Shown here piece by piece: positions 44,657 to 54,446 of a stretch of DNA of 64,000 nucleotides. The notes under the pieces are model-generated. The model was not told the origin of the DNA. It worked only from the letters and a program-made list of their open reading frames with translations, and did not search any database. Position numbers and translations under genes: made by a program. The stretch is from Thalassoglobus sp. JC818 (lineage in GTDB: Bacteria; Planctomycetota; Planctomycetia; Planctomycetales; Planctomycetaceae): the NCBI RefSeq assembly GCF_040717535.1, contig NZ_JBFEFI010000007.1, positions 248,001 to 312,000 of the forward strand, read 5' to 3'. Every line of letters starts with the position of its first letter. Position 1 is the first letter of the stretch.

Positions 44657-44785
44657 TTACGAGAGTTTCTTCGCACAGGTCTTACAGCGAACCCGTTTGC
44701 CTTTCTTACCGATCACGACTCCACACTTGGGGCATCGCTTTTGCTTCCGTTCCTTCTTCAGCTTTGTTCGGGGTCTCAGTACCAT
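44657..44785 (-). CDS. 42-residue basic zinc-ribbon protein
   Basis: A short gene starting at ATG 44785 with AAGG 8 bases upstream and ending in TAA. The product is strongly basic with two Cys pairs, Cys18-Pro-Lys-Cys21 and Cys34-Lys-Thr-Cys37, forming a small zinc ribbon. It resembles ribosome-associated zinc ribbons in size and charge (compare bL32 and bL36) but matches none I know. It lies upstream of the PNP operon on the same strand, 211 bases away, and divergent from the kinase gene. Confidence 0.7.
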   Translation of the reverse strand: MVLRPRTKLKKERKQKRCPKCGVVIGKKGKRVRCKTCAKKLS

Positions 44786-45032
44786 CTCAGCAACCTTTAG
44801 CTTTCTTTCTCAATATTTCTGGTGCCCCCGATCGATGACGATGGCGAGCAAGCCAGCAAGTTATCGTATGAGGCTACTCGCTTCAATGTCGACAGTGGAA
44901 TCCTTTGTACAGCAGTCCGTTTCACTGATCACACCGTGAAATCTGGACTTGTCTGACGCGCAACCTTTCCACATTCCGCTCTCTTTGCCATGATAACCGC
45001 ACGAACAAGACAGAATTGACGGATAATTTTCC

Positions 45033-46568
45033 ATGGCGGAATCTGATTCCAATCTTCCCGATGAACAAACGAACGTCGATGACACCACGTCGATGCCGTC
45101 TTCTTTTAGTACTTCGGGAGAAATGGTCCCTCAGACGGACTCAATTCTCGACGACTTCCGCCTGCTACGTCGCCTCGGAAAAGGGGGCATGGCTGAGGTA
45201 TGGCTGGCCGAGCAGGAATCGCTGAAGAGAAACGTCGCTTTGAAGTTACTGCGTCCTGATCTGACTGAAGACCAGACTTATGTCGCCAGGTTTCAAGCAG
45301 AGGCGAAAGCGGCTGCTGGGCTGAATCATCCGAATATTGTTCAGGTGTATACGGTCGGAGAAAATCTCGGCCAGTATTTCATCGCTCAGGAGTACGTCGA
45401 GGGGGCGACTCTCAAGAGTTTCATCCAGAAGAAAGGGCCACTCGAAGCCAAGCTCGGCTTAAGGATCATGCGGCAAGTGGCGTCTGCTCTACGTTCCGCA
45501 GCTGAGAAGGGAATTGTGCATCGCGATATCAAGCCCGAAAACATCATGCTGAACCGTAAGGGTGAGGCGAAGGTGGCCGACTTCGGACTCGCGCAGCTTC
45601 AAGGAGGGGAGCGGCTCAACCTGACACAGGAAGGTGTCACGATGGGAACTCCGCTGTACATGAGTCCGGAACAGGTCAGTGGGAGAAAGCTCGATCAGCG
45701 TAGTGACATCTATTCGTTCGGGATCACCTGCTACTACATGTTCGCCGGGCATCCTCCATTTGAAGGGGAGAACGCCGTCAGCGTCGCTGTGAAGCATCTA
45801 CACGAGACTCCAACTCCGCTTGAGGAGGTGCGTCCGGATCTTCCGAAAGTCATCTGCCAGGTGATCAGCAGAATGACGGAGAAGAGCCCGGATGATCGTT
45901 ATGCGTCGGCAGAAGATGTGCTCAACGATGTTCGCAAGATCGCAAAAGCGCTTGAGACGGGTGACTCGGTGGATAATTTGTTCGCCGATTCTGCTCGATC
46001 ATCAAATTCGTTCCCGACGAATCGACCAGTGGCTATGTTGACGCTGCTCTGTGTCGTTTCGGCAATTGCTTCAGCTGGTGTCAGTCTTGCTACTCGTCAA
46101 ACCATTCCGGAAGCCAATCCGAATCTGATTCACTCTTCGATTCCCAAATTGGACTCAGCGCGCGAGCAGTTCATCGACGCGATGTTTCGTGTGGACAGCG
46201 AAGATGCATTCAAGGCGGTGATCCAATACCATCCGACCGACGCTGGCTATGTCAATCGGGCACACGAGCAACTTGCGTTGCAGTACTTGCACGATCCGAA
46301 TCGAAAGCAGGACGCGGAACGTCAGTTGAACCTGCTGCGGGACATCCAGACCGAAGAATACATCACGAAAGCGCGGATCGGGAAAGCGTACCTGGCGGCA
46401 ATTGAGGGGAACATTTCTCTTGCCAAGTCCACATTGGCGGCTCTTCCCGCAGACTATGAAGATCGATTGAGCGAAAGCTGGCGACAGCGGGAGGAAGATG
46501 CTCGCCGAATCATTCGAGAGTCTGAAGAATCCTCTCAAAGTCGTTCGACCGAAGATTCCGCGACCTGA
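45033..46568 (+). CDS. Transmembrane Ser/Thr protein kinase
   Basis: A 511-residue Hanks-type kinase. After an acidic N-terminus (1-40), the kinase domain (about 42-300) has Gly-Lys-Gly-Gly-Met-Ala-Glu-Val, the Val-Ala-Leu-Lys Lys, His-Arg-Asp-Ile-Lys-Pro-Glu-Asn, Asp-Phe-Gly and Met-Ser-Pro-Glu in place of Ala-Pro-Glu. A transmembrane helix lies at about 328-350. The C-terminal 160 residues are extracytoplasmic and helical, TPR-like. All catalytic residues are present. Planctomycetes encode many such kinases; the target is unknown. A class I methyltransferase gene follows. Confidence 0.9.
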   Translation: MAESDSNLPDEQTNVDDTTSMPSSFSTSGEMVPQTDSILDDFRLLRRLGKGGMAEVWLAEQESLKRNVALKLLRPDLTEDQTYVARFQAEAKAAAGLNHPNIVQVYTVGENLGQYFIAQEYVEGATLKSFIQKKGPLEAKLGLRIMRQVASALRSAAEKGIVHRDIKPENIMLNRKGEAKVADFGLAQLQGGERLNLTQEGVTMGTPLYMSPEQVSGRKLDQRSDIYSFGITCYYMFAGHPPFEGENAVSVAVKHLHETPTPLEEVRPDLPKVICQVISRMTEKSPDDRYASAEDVLNDVRKIAKALETGDSVDNLFADSARSSNSFPTNRPVAMLTLLCVVSAIASAGVSLATRQTIPEANPNLIHSSIPKLDSAREQFIDAMFRVDSEDAFKAVIQYHPTDAGYVNRAHEQLALQYLHDPNRKQDAERQLNLLRDIQTEEYITKARIGKAYLAAIEGNISLAKSTLAALPADYEDRLSESWRQREEDARRIIRESEESSQSRSTEDSAT

Positions 46569-46627
46569 AATCGACTCGCAGTCCGAAATCTGACTTGGAC
46601 TCATTCTCCTCAGAGAAATCAAAAGCT

Positions 46628-47410
46628 ATGACCGATGTTGTTGAGGGGAGTCTGTACGACTATCCCAAGTACTACGATTTGCTATTCGGCTTTGATTGGA
46701 AAGCAGAGTGCGATTTTCTCGAAAACTGTTTTGATAGATACGCCAAGTGCAGCGTTAAACGCCTCTTCGAACCGGCCTGCGGAACCGGTCGATTGATGAT
46801 CAAACTTGCCCAACGCGGTTATGAAGTTGCCGGAAACGATCTGAACCCGCATGCGGTCAAGTATTGCAACGATCGTCTCGTGAGGTTCGGTTTCCCCGCG
46901 AGCGCTGTCGTCGAAGATATGAGTGACTTCTCGGTTAAAAAGAAGTTCCATGCAGCGTTCAACATGATCAATAGTTTTCGTCATTTGGAGACCGAACGAA
47001 AAGCGACTGACCATTTCAAGTGTATGGCGAATGCCCTCACGAAGGGTGGGCTCTATGTCCTCGGAGTACATTTGATTCCGACAGCTGGCAATCGTATGGA
47101 ACAAGAGTCTTGGGTCGCTCGACGCGGCAATCTGCAGGTCAATTCACACATGTGGTGTAAGGAACTCGACCTGAAGGGGCGGAATGAAAAACTCGGAATG
47201 ACGCTCGATATCTACACGCCAACTTCGCATCGTCAGATTCGCGATGAGATGAACTATCGAACTTACACTGAAGCTCAAATGCAAAAGTTATTCTCGAGAG
47301 TTCCGGAACTCGAGGTGGCTGCTGTCCATGATTTTTCGTACGACGTTTCTGAGACAACGGAACTCAACGAAACGTCGGAAGACATTGTCTATATCCTCCG
47401 CAAGAGGTAA
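46628..47410 (+). CDS. Class I SAM-dependent methyltransferase
   Basis: A 260-residue soluble methyltransferase. Motif I is Leu-Phe-Glu-Pro-Ala-Cys-Gly-Thr-Gly-Arg-Leu, motif II Val-Ala-Gly-Asn-Asp-Leu-Asn-Pro. The start Ser-Leu-Tyr-Asp-Tyr-Pro-Lys-Tyr-Tyr-Asp is typical of small-molecule methyltransferases, with Ala-Phe-Asn-Met-Ile-Asn-Ser-Phe-Arg-His-Leu near motif IV. Substrate unknown. The ATG at 46628 is preferred to a TTG at 46595. The TVP38/DedA-like gene follows after 9 bases, so these are probably one transcript. Confidence 0.82.
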   Translation: MTDVVEGSLYDYPKYYDLLFGFDWKAECDFLENCFDRYAKCSVKRLFEPACGTGRLMIKLAQRGYEVAGNDLNPHAVKYCNDRLVRFGFPASAVVEDMSDFSVKKKFHAAFNMINSFRHLETERKATDHFKCMANALTKGGLYVLGVHLIPTAGNRMEQESWVARRGNLQVNSHMWCKELDLKGRNEKLGMTLDIYTPTSHRQIRDEMNYRTYTEAQMQKLFSRVPELEVAAVHDFSYDVSETTELNETSEDIVYILRKR

Positions 47411-47419
47411 GAGTTCGGC

Positions 47420-48109
47420 GTGCATCATTTGCGGAAACAATTTGTGATACTCTGCCTCTGCCTGCTCGCATCCACGATTCCCTTCCTGCTTCTGGGCGAG
47501 TCGTTCGAGAATGAAATCCGCTCGTGGTTCGAACAATCCTGGTCACCTGCAGCACGATTCGGCTTAATTGTCGCACTTCTTGCGCTTGATATCTTTCTTC
47601 CGATTCCTTCAAGTGCGGTGAGCACCTACGGTGGGGCTGTGCTCGGATTCGGCTGGGCGACACTGGCGTCGTGGCTGGGGCTGATGCTCGGGAATGTTGT
47701 CGGCTTTCAAGCTGCAAAGCTCGTCGGAGCCCGGTTTGTGAACCGAATGACCGACAAAAGAGATCGGAACGTTATTGAGCAGTTTCAAGAACGGCTGGCG
47801 ATCTGGTCGGTTGCGGTCACTCGTCCGCTGCCAATTCTTGCAGAAGCGACCATTCTCTTATTCGGCGCGATGCGCATTCCGTTTTCGCTCATCCTTTTGC
47901 CCTTGATTGTGGCGAATCTTGTAATCGCAGCGAGCTATTCGGCAATTGGAGCATTGGCGATTCAGTACGACGTCACGATATGGGTCATCGCTGGCTCAGT
48001 CGTCTTTCCTGTGGCACTGACATGGCTGGTCAGACGACAACTCGCTCCTGCATTTCTGTCTCATTCACAAGCTTTGGAAGATTCTCATGAGAGCCGTTCG
48101 GGTCACTGA
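47420..48109 (+). CDS. TVP38/DedA-like (VTT domain) membrane protein
   Basis: A 229-residue polytopic protein of the SNARE-associated/VTT type. It has the Pro-Ile-Pro-Ser-Ser-Ala-Val-Ser motif near residue 60, Trp-Leu-Gly-Leu-Met-Leu-Gly-Asn-Val-Val-Gly-Phe, and a second half beginning Thr-Arg-Pro-Leu-Pro-Ile. These proteins move phospholipid carriers or keep membrane potential. Start is GTG. Its last 23 bases overlap the alcohol dehydrogenase start. Confidence 0.8.
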   Translation: MHHLRKQFVILCLCLLASTIPFLLLGESFENEIRSWFEQSWSPAARFGLIVALLALDIFLPIPSSAVSTYGGAVLGFGWATLASWLGLMLGNVVGFQAAKLVGARFVNRMTDKRDRNVIEQFQERLAIWSVAVTRPLPILAEATILLFGAMRIPFSLILLPLIVANLVIAASYSAIGALAIQYDVTIWVIAGSVVFPVALTWLVRRQLAPAFLSHSQALEDSHESRSGH

Positions 48110-49037
48110 CCAACGAGTCCAATTCGATGCAGACTACTCGGCACAAACGCGAAGTGACTGTGTTGAAGTGGAAGTGATTCAGGCGGGAGTCTGCGAAACT
48201 GACCTGCAGCTGATTCGTGGGTACATGGGGTTCGAAGGAGTTCTCGGGCACGAATTCGTCGGCGTGGCGAAAAGTGGTCGATTCGCTGGCGAGCGAGTTG
48301 TTGGCGAAATCAATTGCGCGTGCCGCAACTGCCCGACCTGCGACGCTGGACTTCCAACTCATTGCCCCCATCGGTCGGTGATCGGAATTCTCAATCATGA
48401 CGGGGCATTTGCTGATACGGTCTGGGTTCCTGAGGAGAATCTGCATGCCGTTCCTGATTCGGTCGACAACGACAATGCAGTCTTCACGGAACCGATTGCT
48501 GCGGCCTTCCAGATTCCATTTCAACTGAACTTGAGCGGTTATCAGAGCATCGTTGTTCTGGGCGACGGTCGACTCGGAAATCTCTGCGCTCAAGTGATTG
48601 CGGCGCATGGAAAGTCCCCGCTGGTTGTCGGAAAGCACGTCGAAAAGCTTAAACGTCTGCAAAAACTGGGAATCTCCACCCGGCTGCTGGATGACGTTGA
48701 GGAGAGTCGATTTGCCGATCTGGTCGTTGACTGCACCGGCTCCCCTTCAGGATTGTTGACTGCCTTTCAGATTTGTGTGCCGCGTGGAACGATCGTGATG
48801 AAGTCGACCTTCGCCGGGGAAACGGGTCCCAATCTTGCTCCTCTTGTGATTGATGAATTTACGATGGTCGGGTCACGTTGTGGTCCGTTCGATAAAGCGA
48901 TCGAAGCTCTGGCCCAGAAGCAGATTTCCGTGACGGATCTCATCACAGCTCGTTACAGCTTGGAAGATTCCATCATTGCACTCGAAACCGCACAAAAGAA
49001 GGATCAATTGAAGGTCATTCTCAACGTACAGAATTGA
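48087..49037 (+). CDS. Zinc-dependent alcohol dehydrogenase (MDR family)
   Basis: A 316-residue medium-chain dehydrogenase. The catalytic zinc site uses Cys in Gly-Val-Cys-Glu-Thr-Asp and Gly-His-Glu-Phe. The structural zinc loop has four Cys (Cys-Ala-Cys-Arg-Asn-Cys-Pro-Thr-Cys, then His-Cys). The NAD(P) motif is Leu-Gly-Asp-Gly-Arg-Leu-Gly-Asn in place of Gly-x-Gly-x-x-Gly. It is short for the family but has both domains. Substrate unknown. Overlaps the TVP38-like gene by 23 bases. Confidence 0.85.
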   Translation: MRAVRVTDQRVQFDADYSAQTRSDCVEVEVIQAGVCETDLQLIRGYMGFEGVLGHEFVGVAKSGRFAGERVVGEINCACRNCPTCDAGLPTHCPHRSVIGILNHDGAFADTVWVPEENLHAVPDSVDNDNAVFTEPIAAAFQIPFQLNLSGYQSIVVLGDGRLGNLCAQVIAAHGKSPLVVGKHVEKLKRLQKLGISTRLLDDVEESRFADLVVDCTGSPSGLLTAFQICVPRGTIVMKSTFAGETGPNLAPLVIDEFTMVGSRCGPFDKAIEALAQKQISVTDLITARYSLEDSIIALETAQKKDQLKVILNVQN

Positions 49038-49144
49038 CTCGGTTTAAAGCCGCTCTGTCTCTGGCTCGCACGAAGCTGGTGACATGTCAGTCGTTTGTAG
49101 TGTCGGAGCAATACAAGCGAGTGCACAGGAGAGAGCAACTTGCT

Positions 49145-50410
49145 CTAGTTGCGCTCCAGTCCGTGAATCTCAAATGGAACGGGGAGAAAAGTCAGCAGCT
49201 CAGGCATTCCATAAATTAGGTGAGTCGCTTCGACATCGCTTGGAAAACGGACTTCCAGGGAGTGAATCAATCCACGACGCGAGAGGAGTTCGACGCGCGA
49301 AGAAGCTGTGGTTTGTCCATTCGCTAATTGCAGTTTCACGTCTCGATGCAGCAATCCAAGTCGGTGTGAACGGAGTTCATCAGCGTTGTGGGGGAGTTGG
49401 ATACTTAAGCGGATGATGGTCTCAGCGGGTGTTCGGGAAATTCCTTCTAAGCGAACACGGTTGTCGGGAGACTGTTGTAGAATGTCGAGAGCGATGGCAA
49501 TTGGCTCTCTTCGGGCTGCACAAAAGAGAGTGATGAAACCCGAAGCACTGATTGGAAACTCGATCGCTTCGCTTTCGGTTTGAAAGTCGATTGTGAAGAC
49601 CGCTGTGCGTCCTCCGCGAAAGAGAAGCTCATGCCCAGCATCTGGATTGAACGGTGTTGCAGTGAGATTTTCATCTGCAAGTTCAAAGTCTCTGTCGAAG
49701 ACTTGAGCGAAGAATGGAACGACCTGCGGTTCGACATCGATTCGAAATTCGACGCGGATCAGTTCACCTCTCCGCCGTTGACGAAATCCTTGCCGCTGGC
49801 GTTGGACGATCCCGCCGATCCGAACGCATTTGACGTAGTCCGCCACGTCATAACGTGTTCGTTCACTGGTCGAGAGTACAACTGCATTCGATGACGTTCG
49901 CCAACCCAGGTCGTGGTGCAGGCAGACTTCATCGATCACTTGCCAGAACGGGACGTCTTTCCCTTCAAAACGAACTCGCCTCGACAAGTTCGGCGGATCG
50001 GTGAGCACAAGGTTGCCTGTCGAACCGGTGAGTTTCTGGATGAACTCCTGAATGTTCACTTCATTGGGGGCATCGAAGCTGAACCGAGTTCCTTCAAGTG
50101 TTCTCGTCGCTGCGAGTTTGCGGATTTCGTTGCGAATCCGATCCAGTTGAATATCGATGATCGGATTGTCGACCGAAAGCTTTTCCAAGTCGGGAATGGC
50201 GGATTCCCCCAGTTGGATCAGCCTTCGCTCCGCCTCGACTCGTTCTGCTCGCTTCGGGCTGTCGAGGAGGGCGACGAGTTGCTCGACACTCTTGCTGTTA
50301 ATTGCGTTGACGGAAACGTCGTCTGCATCTGATCGTGAGACGATGCAATCCGCGCCAAAAGCCATGAGCGCGATGAGAACGAGCATTGAGGTCCAACGGG
50401 ATTTGGGCAT
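49145..50410 (-). CDS. Exported protein with HEAT-like and beta-rich domains
   Basis: A 421-residue protein with a signal peptide or N-terminal anchor (Met-Leu-Val-Leu-Ile-Ala-Leu-Met-Ala-Phe). Residues about 40-95 form a HEAT-like pair (Leu-Leu-Asp-Ser-Pro-Lys-Arg-Ala-Glu-Arg). About 105-180 recall a secretin-STN-like unit (Phe-Ser-Phe-Asp-Ala-Pro-Asn-Glu-Val). The C-terminal half is beta-rich and unassigned. The ATG at 50410 leaves 128 bases to the divergent DUF1570 gene; the longer frame to 50596 would run into that gene's coding region. Function unknown. Confidence 0.55.
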   Translation of the reverse strand: MPKSRWTSMLVLIALMAFGADCIVSRSDADDVSVNAINSKSVEQLVALLDSPKRAERVEAERRLIQLGESAIPDLEKLSVDNPIIDIQLDRIRNEIRKLAATRTLEGTRFSFDAPNEVNIQEFIQKLTGSTGNLVLTDPPNLSRRVRFEGKDVPFWQVIDEVCLHHDLGWRTSSNAVVLSTSERTRYDVADYVKCVRIGGIVQRQRQGFRQRRRGELIRVEFRIDVEPQVVPFFAQVFDRDFELADENLTATPFNPDAGHELLFRGGRTAVFTIDFQTESEAIEFPISASGFITLFCAARREPIAIALDILQQSPDNRVRLEGISRTPAETIIRLSIQLPHNADELRSHRLGLLHRDVKLQLANGQTTASSRVELLSRRGLIHSLEVRFPSDVEATHLIYGMPELLTFLPVPFEIHGLERN

Positions 50411-50537
50411 TCGGTCAGAATAATTCATCCAACCCGAAAAATCATTCCATTTGGTGGAGCCGAACTTGAGGTCATCTCGGCGCGGTTGAGCAGAGCGTTC
50501 TACGTTTGTTGGACTCGCTTTCTGTCCGGGGACCTCG

Positions 50538-51656
50538 ATGCGAATTCCAAAACCGATTCTCTGTCTGCTAGCACTGTCGTGCTTGTCAGTCTCCATTGCT
50601 CACGGAGCGGGACAGGTTGAACTGACGACTGCTGAGAGAACGTACGTCGGGAAGCCGTTGGTTCATGATCAGGGTTTGAGCTGGCTGGCACATTCTGACG
50701 GGAGTTATTCTCGCATCGATTTGCAATCGGTGACCTCAGCACGAAAGTCGCCCGATCCGTTTCGAGCGGAGTCATCAATCGCGATGAGGACACGGCTTCA
50801 GCAGGAATTGGGGCACGATTACGAAGTGACCACTCGCGGGCCATTTGTTGTGGCGGGACCAAAAGGTCGAGCGAGAAAGTATGCCGAGTTGCTCGACCGG
50901 ACAGCCCGTGCATTTTCGCTGTATGCTTCGCGTCGCAAACTCCCGACGATTCGTTCTGAATTTCCGCTGCTTGTGCAAATCTTCAGTCAGCGTTCTGAGT
51001 TTGACGCCTATTGTGCCAGCGACGATGTTCCCCCGAATGGACTGATCCGGGGCTACTATCATCCAGCGACAAATCGCATCGCTCTATACGAACGACCATC
51101 GTCAGGGCCCAACTATCGAACGGTTTCGAACAGACCAAGCGTTCGCGCTTCCGACAGTGATCTCGATCCTGCGACCGTTCAAACTCTTCTGCACGAAGGG
51201 ATTCATCAACTCGCATTCAATGCTGGCCTGCACTCACGAATCGGAGCCAACCCTCGTTGGGTGGTTGAGGGATTTGCTGAGATGATGGAGGGTGACGGGA
51301 CCTTCGATGAGAAACAGTTTCGCGGTGCCTCCGCATTGAACCCGGAACGATTGCGTCACTTTCGAGCATATTTGAGTCAGGTAAGAGAGGAGACGATCGC
51401 CCAGTTCATTGCGAACGATGAACTCTACTTTCGACAGAATGTTCTAAACGCATACAGTCAGGCTTGGGCGCTCAGCTATTTTCTCGCAGAGACGCGACCG
51501 TCGAAGTACGCGGCTTACCTGAAGATTATTTCGACCCGAGATTCTCTCGATCAGGAGTACTCCGCGACCGAACGGCTGGCGGACTTTCAAAAAGTATTCG
51601 GGAGCGATCTCGACTGGCTTGAAGTTCAATTTGTGCGGTTCATTGAGGGGCTCTGA
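50538..51656 (+). CDS. DUF1570-type secreted metallopeptidase-like protein
   Basis: A 372-residue exported protein with a signal peptide (cleaved after Ala-His-Gly-Ala). The C-terminal domain has a gluzincin-type site His219-Glu220-Gly-Ile-His223. A downstream Val-Val-Glu-Gly-Phe-Ala-Glu-Met-Met-Glu block likely gives the third ligand, as in DUF1570 proteins common in planctomycetes. Protease activity is inferred, not shown. Its 3' end is 1 base from the convergent TIGR02604-type gene. Confidence 0.75.
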   Translation: MRIPKPILCLLALSCLSVSIAHGAGQVELTTAERTYVGKPLVHDQGLSWLAHSDGSYSRIDLQSVTSARKSPDPFRAESSIAMRTRLQQELGHDYEVTTRGPFVVAGPKGRARKYAELLDRTARAFSLYASRRKLPTIRSEFPLLVQIFSQRSEFDAYCASDDVPPNGLIRGYYHPATNRIALYERPSSGPNYRTVSNRPSVRASDSDLDPATVQTLLHEGIHQLAFNAGLHSRIGANPRWVVEGFAEMMEGDGTFDEKQFRGASALNPERLRHFRAYLSQVREETIAQFIANDELYFRQNVLNAYSQAWALSYFLAETRPSKYAAYLKIISTRDSLDQEYSATERLADFQKVFGSDLDWLEVQFVRFIEGL

Positions 51657-51657
51657 C

Positions 51658-54282
51658 TCATTTCAAGTTGTTGAGGAATTCGACGAGGTCCTGAAATTCT
51701 CCCACCGTCATGGTTTGTATGAGTCCATCCGGCATGAGAGATTTCGGCGAAGCAGCGTAGTCTTCGATTTGATTCGCCTTGAAGTGCAGGTTGTCACCGG
51801 TTTCGGAGATCATTTCGATCGCTCCACCGGCTTTGTGGTCCAGTTGAAGTCCTCGATAAATCTTCCCCTCCGTAGTGGCGACCATCCACGCTTGGTACTG
51901 CGGCGGAAACTCTGCGGAAGGTTCGAGAATGGAATGAATGATCTGTGAGCGTGATTTGGAAAGTGCGACCCGACTGAGATCGGGACCGAGGACTCCACCG
52001 CGACCGTCCACTGTATGACACTTGAAGCATCCCACTCGGTCGGTGAAGAAGACTCTCCGTCCGCGTTGCTCGATTCCTCCTTTCATCGCAAGCTTTGTCC
52101 ATTCGTCATGACTGTCTGGCCGAGTAGCGGACTCGGACTCTGAAAGTCCATTGTCGGGACGAGGACCGGAGATTCTATCTCGGACGATTGGAGACAACTT
52201 GAGCGAATCAATGTGTTCACGGCATTCTCGGGCTTCCGATCTTTCAAACCAGGACCGAAATGTTCGGGCTGTCTCTGTCGCGATCGATTCATTCTCATCG
52301 GACAAAAGAGGAATCAGTCGCTGCGGGTCTTCGAGTTTTACCGTGCTGATGGCGAGCAGAGCTTCGCAGCGCAGTTCAGCCGGTGCGGAGTCATCGAGGC
52401 AAGTGTCCACGAAGTTCTCGACAAGCTCAGGATGCTCATTGAGTGGAAGTTCGCCGAGTTTACGAATTGCAGCTAATGCGAGCTCTTCTTGTTCGCTCTG
52501 AATCTGCCTGGTGAGCCAATCGCGTTCCGACTTCGCGGTTGAAAGATCCAGAAATCGAACAGCGTGTGCCTGAACCGATTCGGAAAACTTCGGGCTCTTG
52601 GCGACTTCGATGAGAAGCTTGGAGGTCGATGGTCGTGGTAGCTGATTTGATTTGGCTGCGGCACGAGTTTGGTATGCCTCGATGAATGTCGAATCGAGAT
52701 TCTGGACTGCAGCCAAATACGTCGCGAACAATTGAGTGCTGACGTTTTCCTGAGTAATGGCAGCTTGCAGGTCACCACGCAAATCGATGTTCATCGATTC
52801 CCCAGCCCACACCAGAGCAGCGAGGCGAATCTCTTCGGATGGGTCCTGCAGCCAGCGGCGAATCGACTCAATACGATTCGGGAATCGAATCCGATCGGCC
52901 AGCAATGCTCCTAAGCGAACGCGTTCGTGTGAATTCTGAGAGAGTTGCTCGTGAAGGCTGTCGTCGTCGATTTGCGCAAGTCGTTGGACTGCGACGTGGC
53001 GAAGCATCGCCGAATCGGATTGAAGAGCTTCGACGAGTTTGTCTTCATCGTCGGTCTCACGAATTTCCTTTGCGTGAAGTTCCCATGAGTTTGAAAGCGG
53101 GGGAGCGAACTTCTTGCGGGGCGAGATGGTCGGTTCCGTATCGATGTTCGAGATACGCCAGATTCGACCGCGTCCATGGTTGGGATAATTCACGAGGACC
53201 CAATCCGTCACATACAGATTCCCCTGCGAGTCGCAGTCGAGGGCAACCGGGCGAAAGTCTTTGCCTCCCGACATGAAATTCGACTTGTCGGTAACAGCGA
53301 GGCCGTCAAATTCCGTTTTGACGTCGAACCGCTCGATCGAGTTCTCGTTCCAGATGGAGACGAGAACGCTGTCCGAATACTCGATTGGAAAATTGGACCG
53401 CTGACAATCAATGACCGAACATGGAGCTTCCCCGGTTCCTGCGAGGAAGGGCAAAGTCCCGGGCAACGATCCGTCCCAGCCTTGAAACGGATGGTTGCCA
53501 CTTCCTCCGTAAAGTGATCGATAACCGTAGTCGCCAGCTTTAACGACATGAACAAGACGATTGGGACCACGTGCGTCGGGATCGTTGTCGACGAGCAGCA
53601 GGTTCCCATGTTGGTCGAATTTCAGATCGAACGGATTCCAGAAACCTGTCGCGAATTCTTCGAGGCGAGTTCCATCGGGGCGGCACCGGATGACGCTGCC
53701 CCCATCACCGTAGCCTGAGACTTTGGATTGATCCGTTCCAACGAAATGATAGCCTTTTGACCCGGTGTTTCCTCGAGCAACATACATCCAGCCATCGCGA
53801 TCGAACGTGATTCCGAGGAGGCTGTTGTGAGCGTAGCGTTCTTCGGTTTCGAGAGTCAAAACTGTCTCGACGTTTTCGGCTCGGCCATCGCGGTCCTCGT
53901 CGTGAACCTTCAGGACTTCTCGCGCACAGACAACAAACAACTCGCCGTCAGGTGAGAAGGCAAGATTCATCGCTTGGTTGATTCCATCAGCGCACACATA
54001 CGTTTCGTCGACTTTTCCATCGTAGTCACGATCGATGAAGACTTTAATGTGATCGCTCTTCGGTCCTGAATAGTCCGCCGGGGGATGATGGGTGTGCGAC
54101 TCGATGACGAACAGTCGGTCTTGCGAGTCGATCGCCATGCCGATCGGCGTCACGATTTCCGGGTCTTCAGCAAGAAGCGTCACCTGCAACCGATCATCGT
54201 GAACGACGGGAGCGTCCTGTGCTAGAATGCTTAGACATATCGAGTTTGTCAGAAGGACGATGGCTACAATCTTCATCCGCAT
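51658..54282 (-). CDS. TIGR02604/TIGR02603-type exported protein with CxxCH haem motif
   Basis: An 874-residue protein with a signal peptide (about 1-22). Residues 30-380 are a beta-propeller of the TIGR02604 membrane-bound-dehydrogenase type, with Asp-Gly-Trp-Met-Tyr-Val-Ala-Arg-Gly-Asn and Gly-Phe-Trp-Asn-Pro-Phe-Asp-Leu. Residues about 410-690 are HEAT-like helical repeats. The C-terminal about 130 residues are a PVC-type cytochrome c domain with the haem motif Cys-Phe-Lys-Cys-His and a distal Met candidate in Ser-Leu-Met-Pro. Redox substrate unknown. This architecture is a hallmark of planctomycetes. Confidence 0.9.
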   Translation of the reverse strand: MRMKIVAIVLLTNSICLSILAQDAPVVHDDRLQVTLLAEDPEIVTPIGMAIDSQDRLFVIESHTHHPPADYSGPKSDHIKVFIDRDYDGKVDETYVCADGINQAMNLAFSPDGELFVVCAREVLKVHDEDRDGRAENVETVLTLETEERYAHNSLLGITFDRDGWMYVARGNTGSKGYHFVGTDQSKVSGYGDGGSVIRCRPDGTRLEEFATGFWNPFDLKFDQHGNLLLVDNDPDARGPNRLVHVVKAGDYGYRSLYGGSGNHPFQGWDGSLPGTLPFLAGTGEAPCSVIDCQRSNFPIEYSDSVLVSIWNENSIERFDVKTEFDGLAVTDKSNFMSGGKDFRPVALDCDSQGNLYVTDWVLVNYPNHGRGRIWRISNIDTEPTISPRKKFAPPLSNSWELHAKEIRETDDEDKLVEALQSDSAMLRHVAVQRLAQIDDDSLHEQLSQNSHERVRLGALLADRIRFPNRIESIRRWLQDPSEEIRLAALVWAGESMNIDLRGDLQAAITQENVSTQLFATYLAAVQNLDSTFIEAYQTRAAAKSNQLPRPSTSKLLIEVAKSPKFSESVQAHAVRFLDLSTAKSERDWLTRQIQSEQEELALAAIRKLGELPLNEHPELVENFVDTCLDDSAPAELRCEALLAISTVKLEDPQRLIPLLSDENESIATETARTFRSWFERSEARECREHIDSLKLSPIVRDRISGPRPDNGLSESESATRPDSHDEWTKLAMKGGIEQRGRRVFFTDRVGCFKCHTVDGRGGVLGPDLSRVALSKSRSQIIHSILEPSAEFPPQYQAWMVATTEGKIYRGLQLDHKAGGAIEMISETGDNLHFKANQIEDYAASPKSLMPDGLIQTMTVGEFQDLVEFLNNLK

Positions 54283-54446
54283 CGTGCAGGTGCTCCCATG
54301 AATCAGCGCATCTACGATTCGCCATGGAATGCCGTCTGTCAGCTGAAGAAATCATCTCAAGACGACGCTAAGTGAGTTCTGAGATACGGACAGAAGGTTT
54401 CAGGCGAGTTCTAATGAAGCAGAATAGCCTTGTTGATTCCGGCGAT

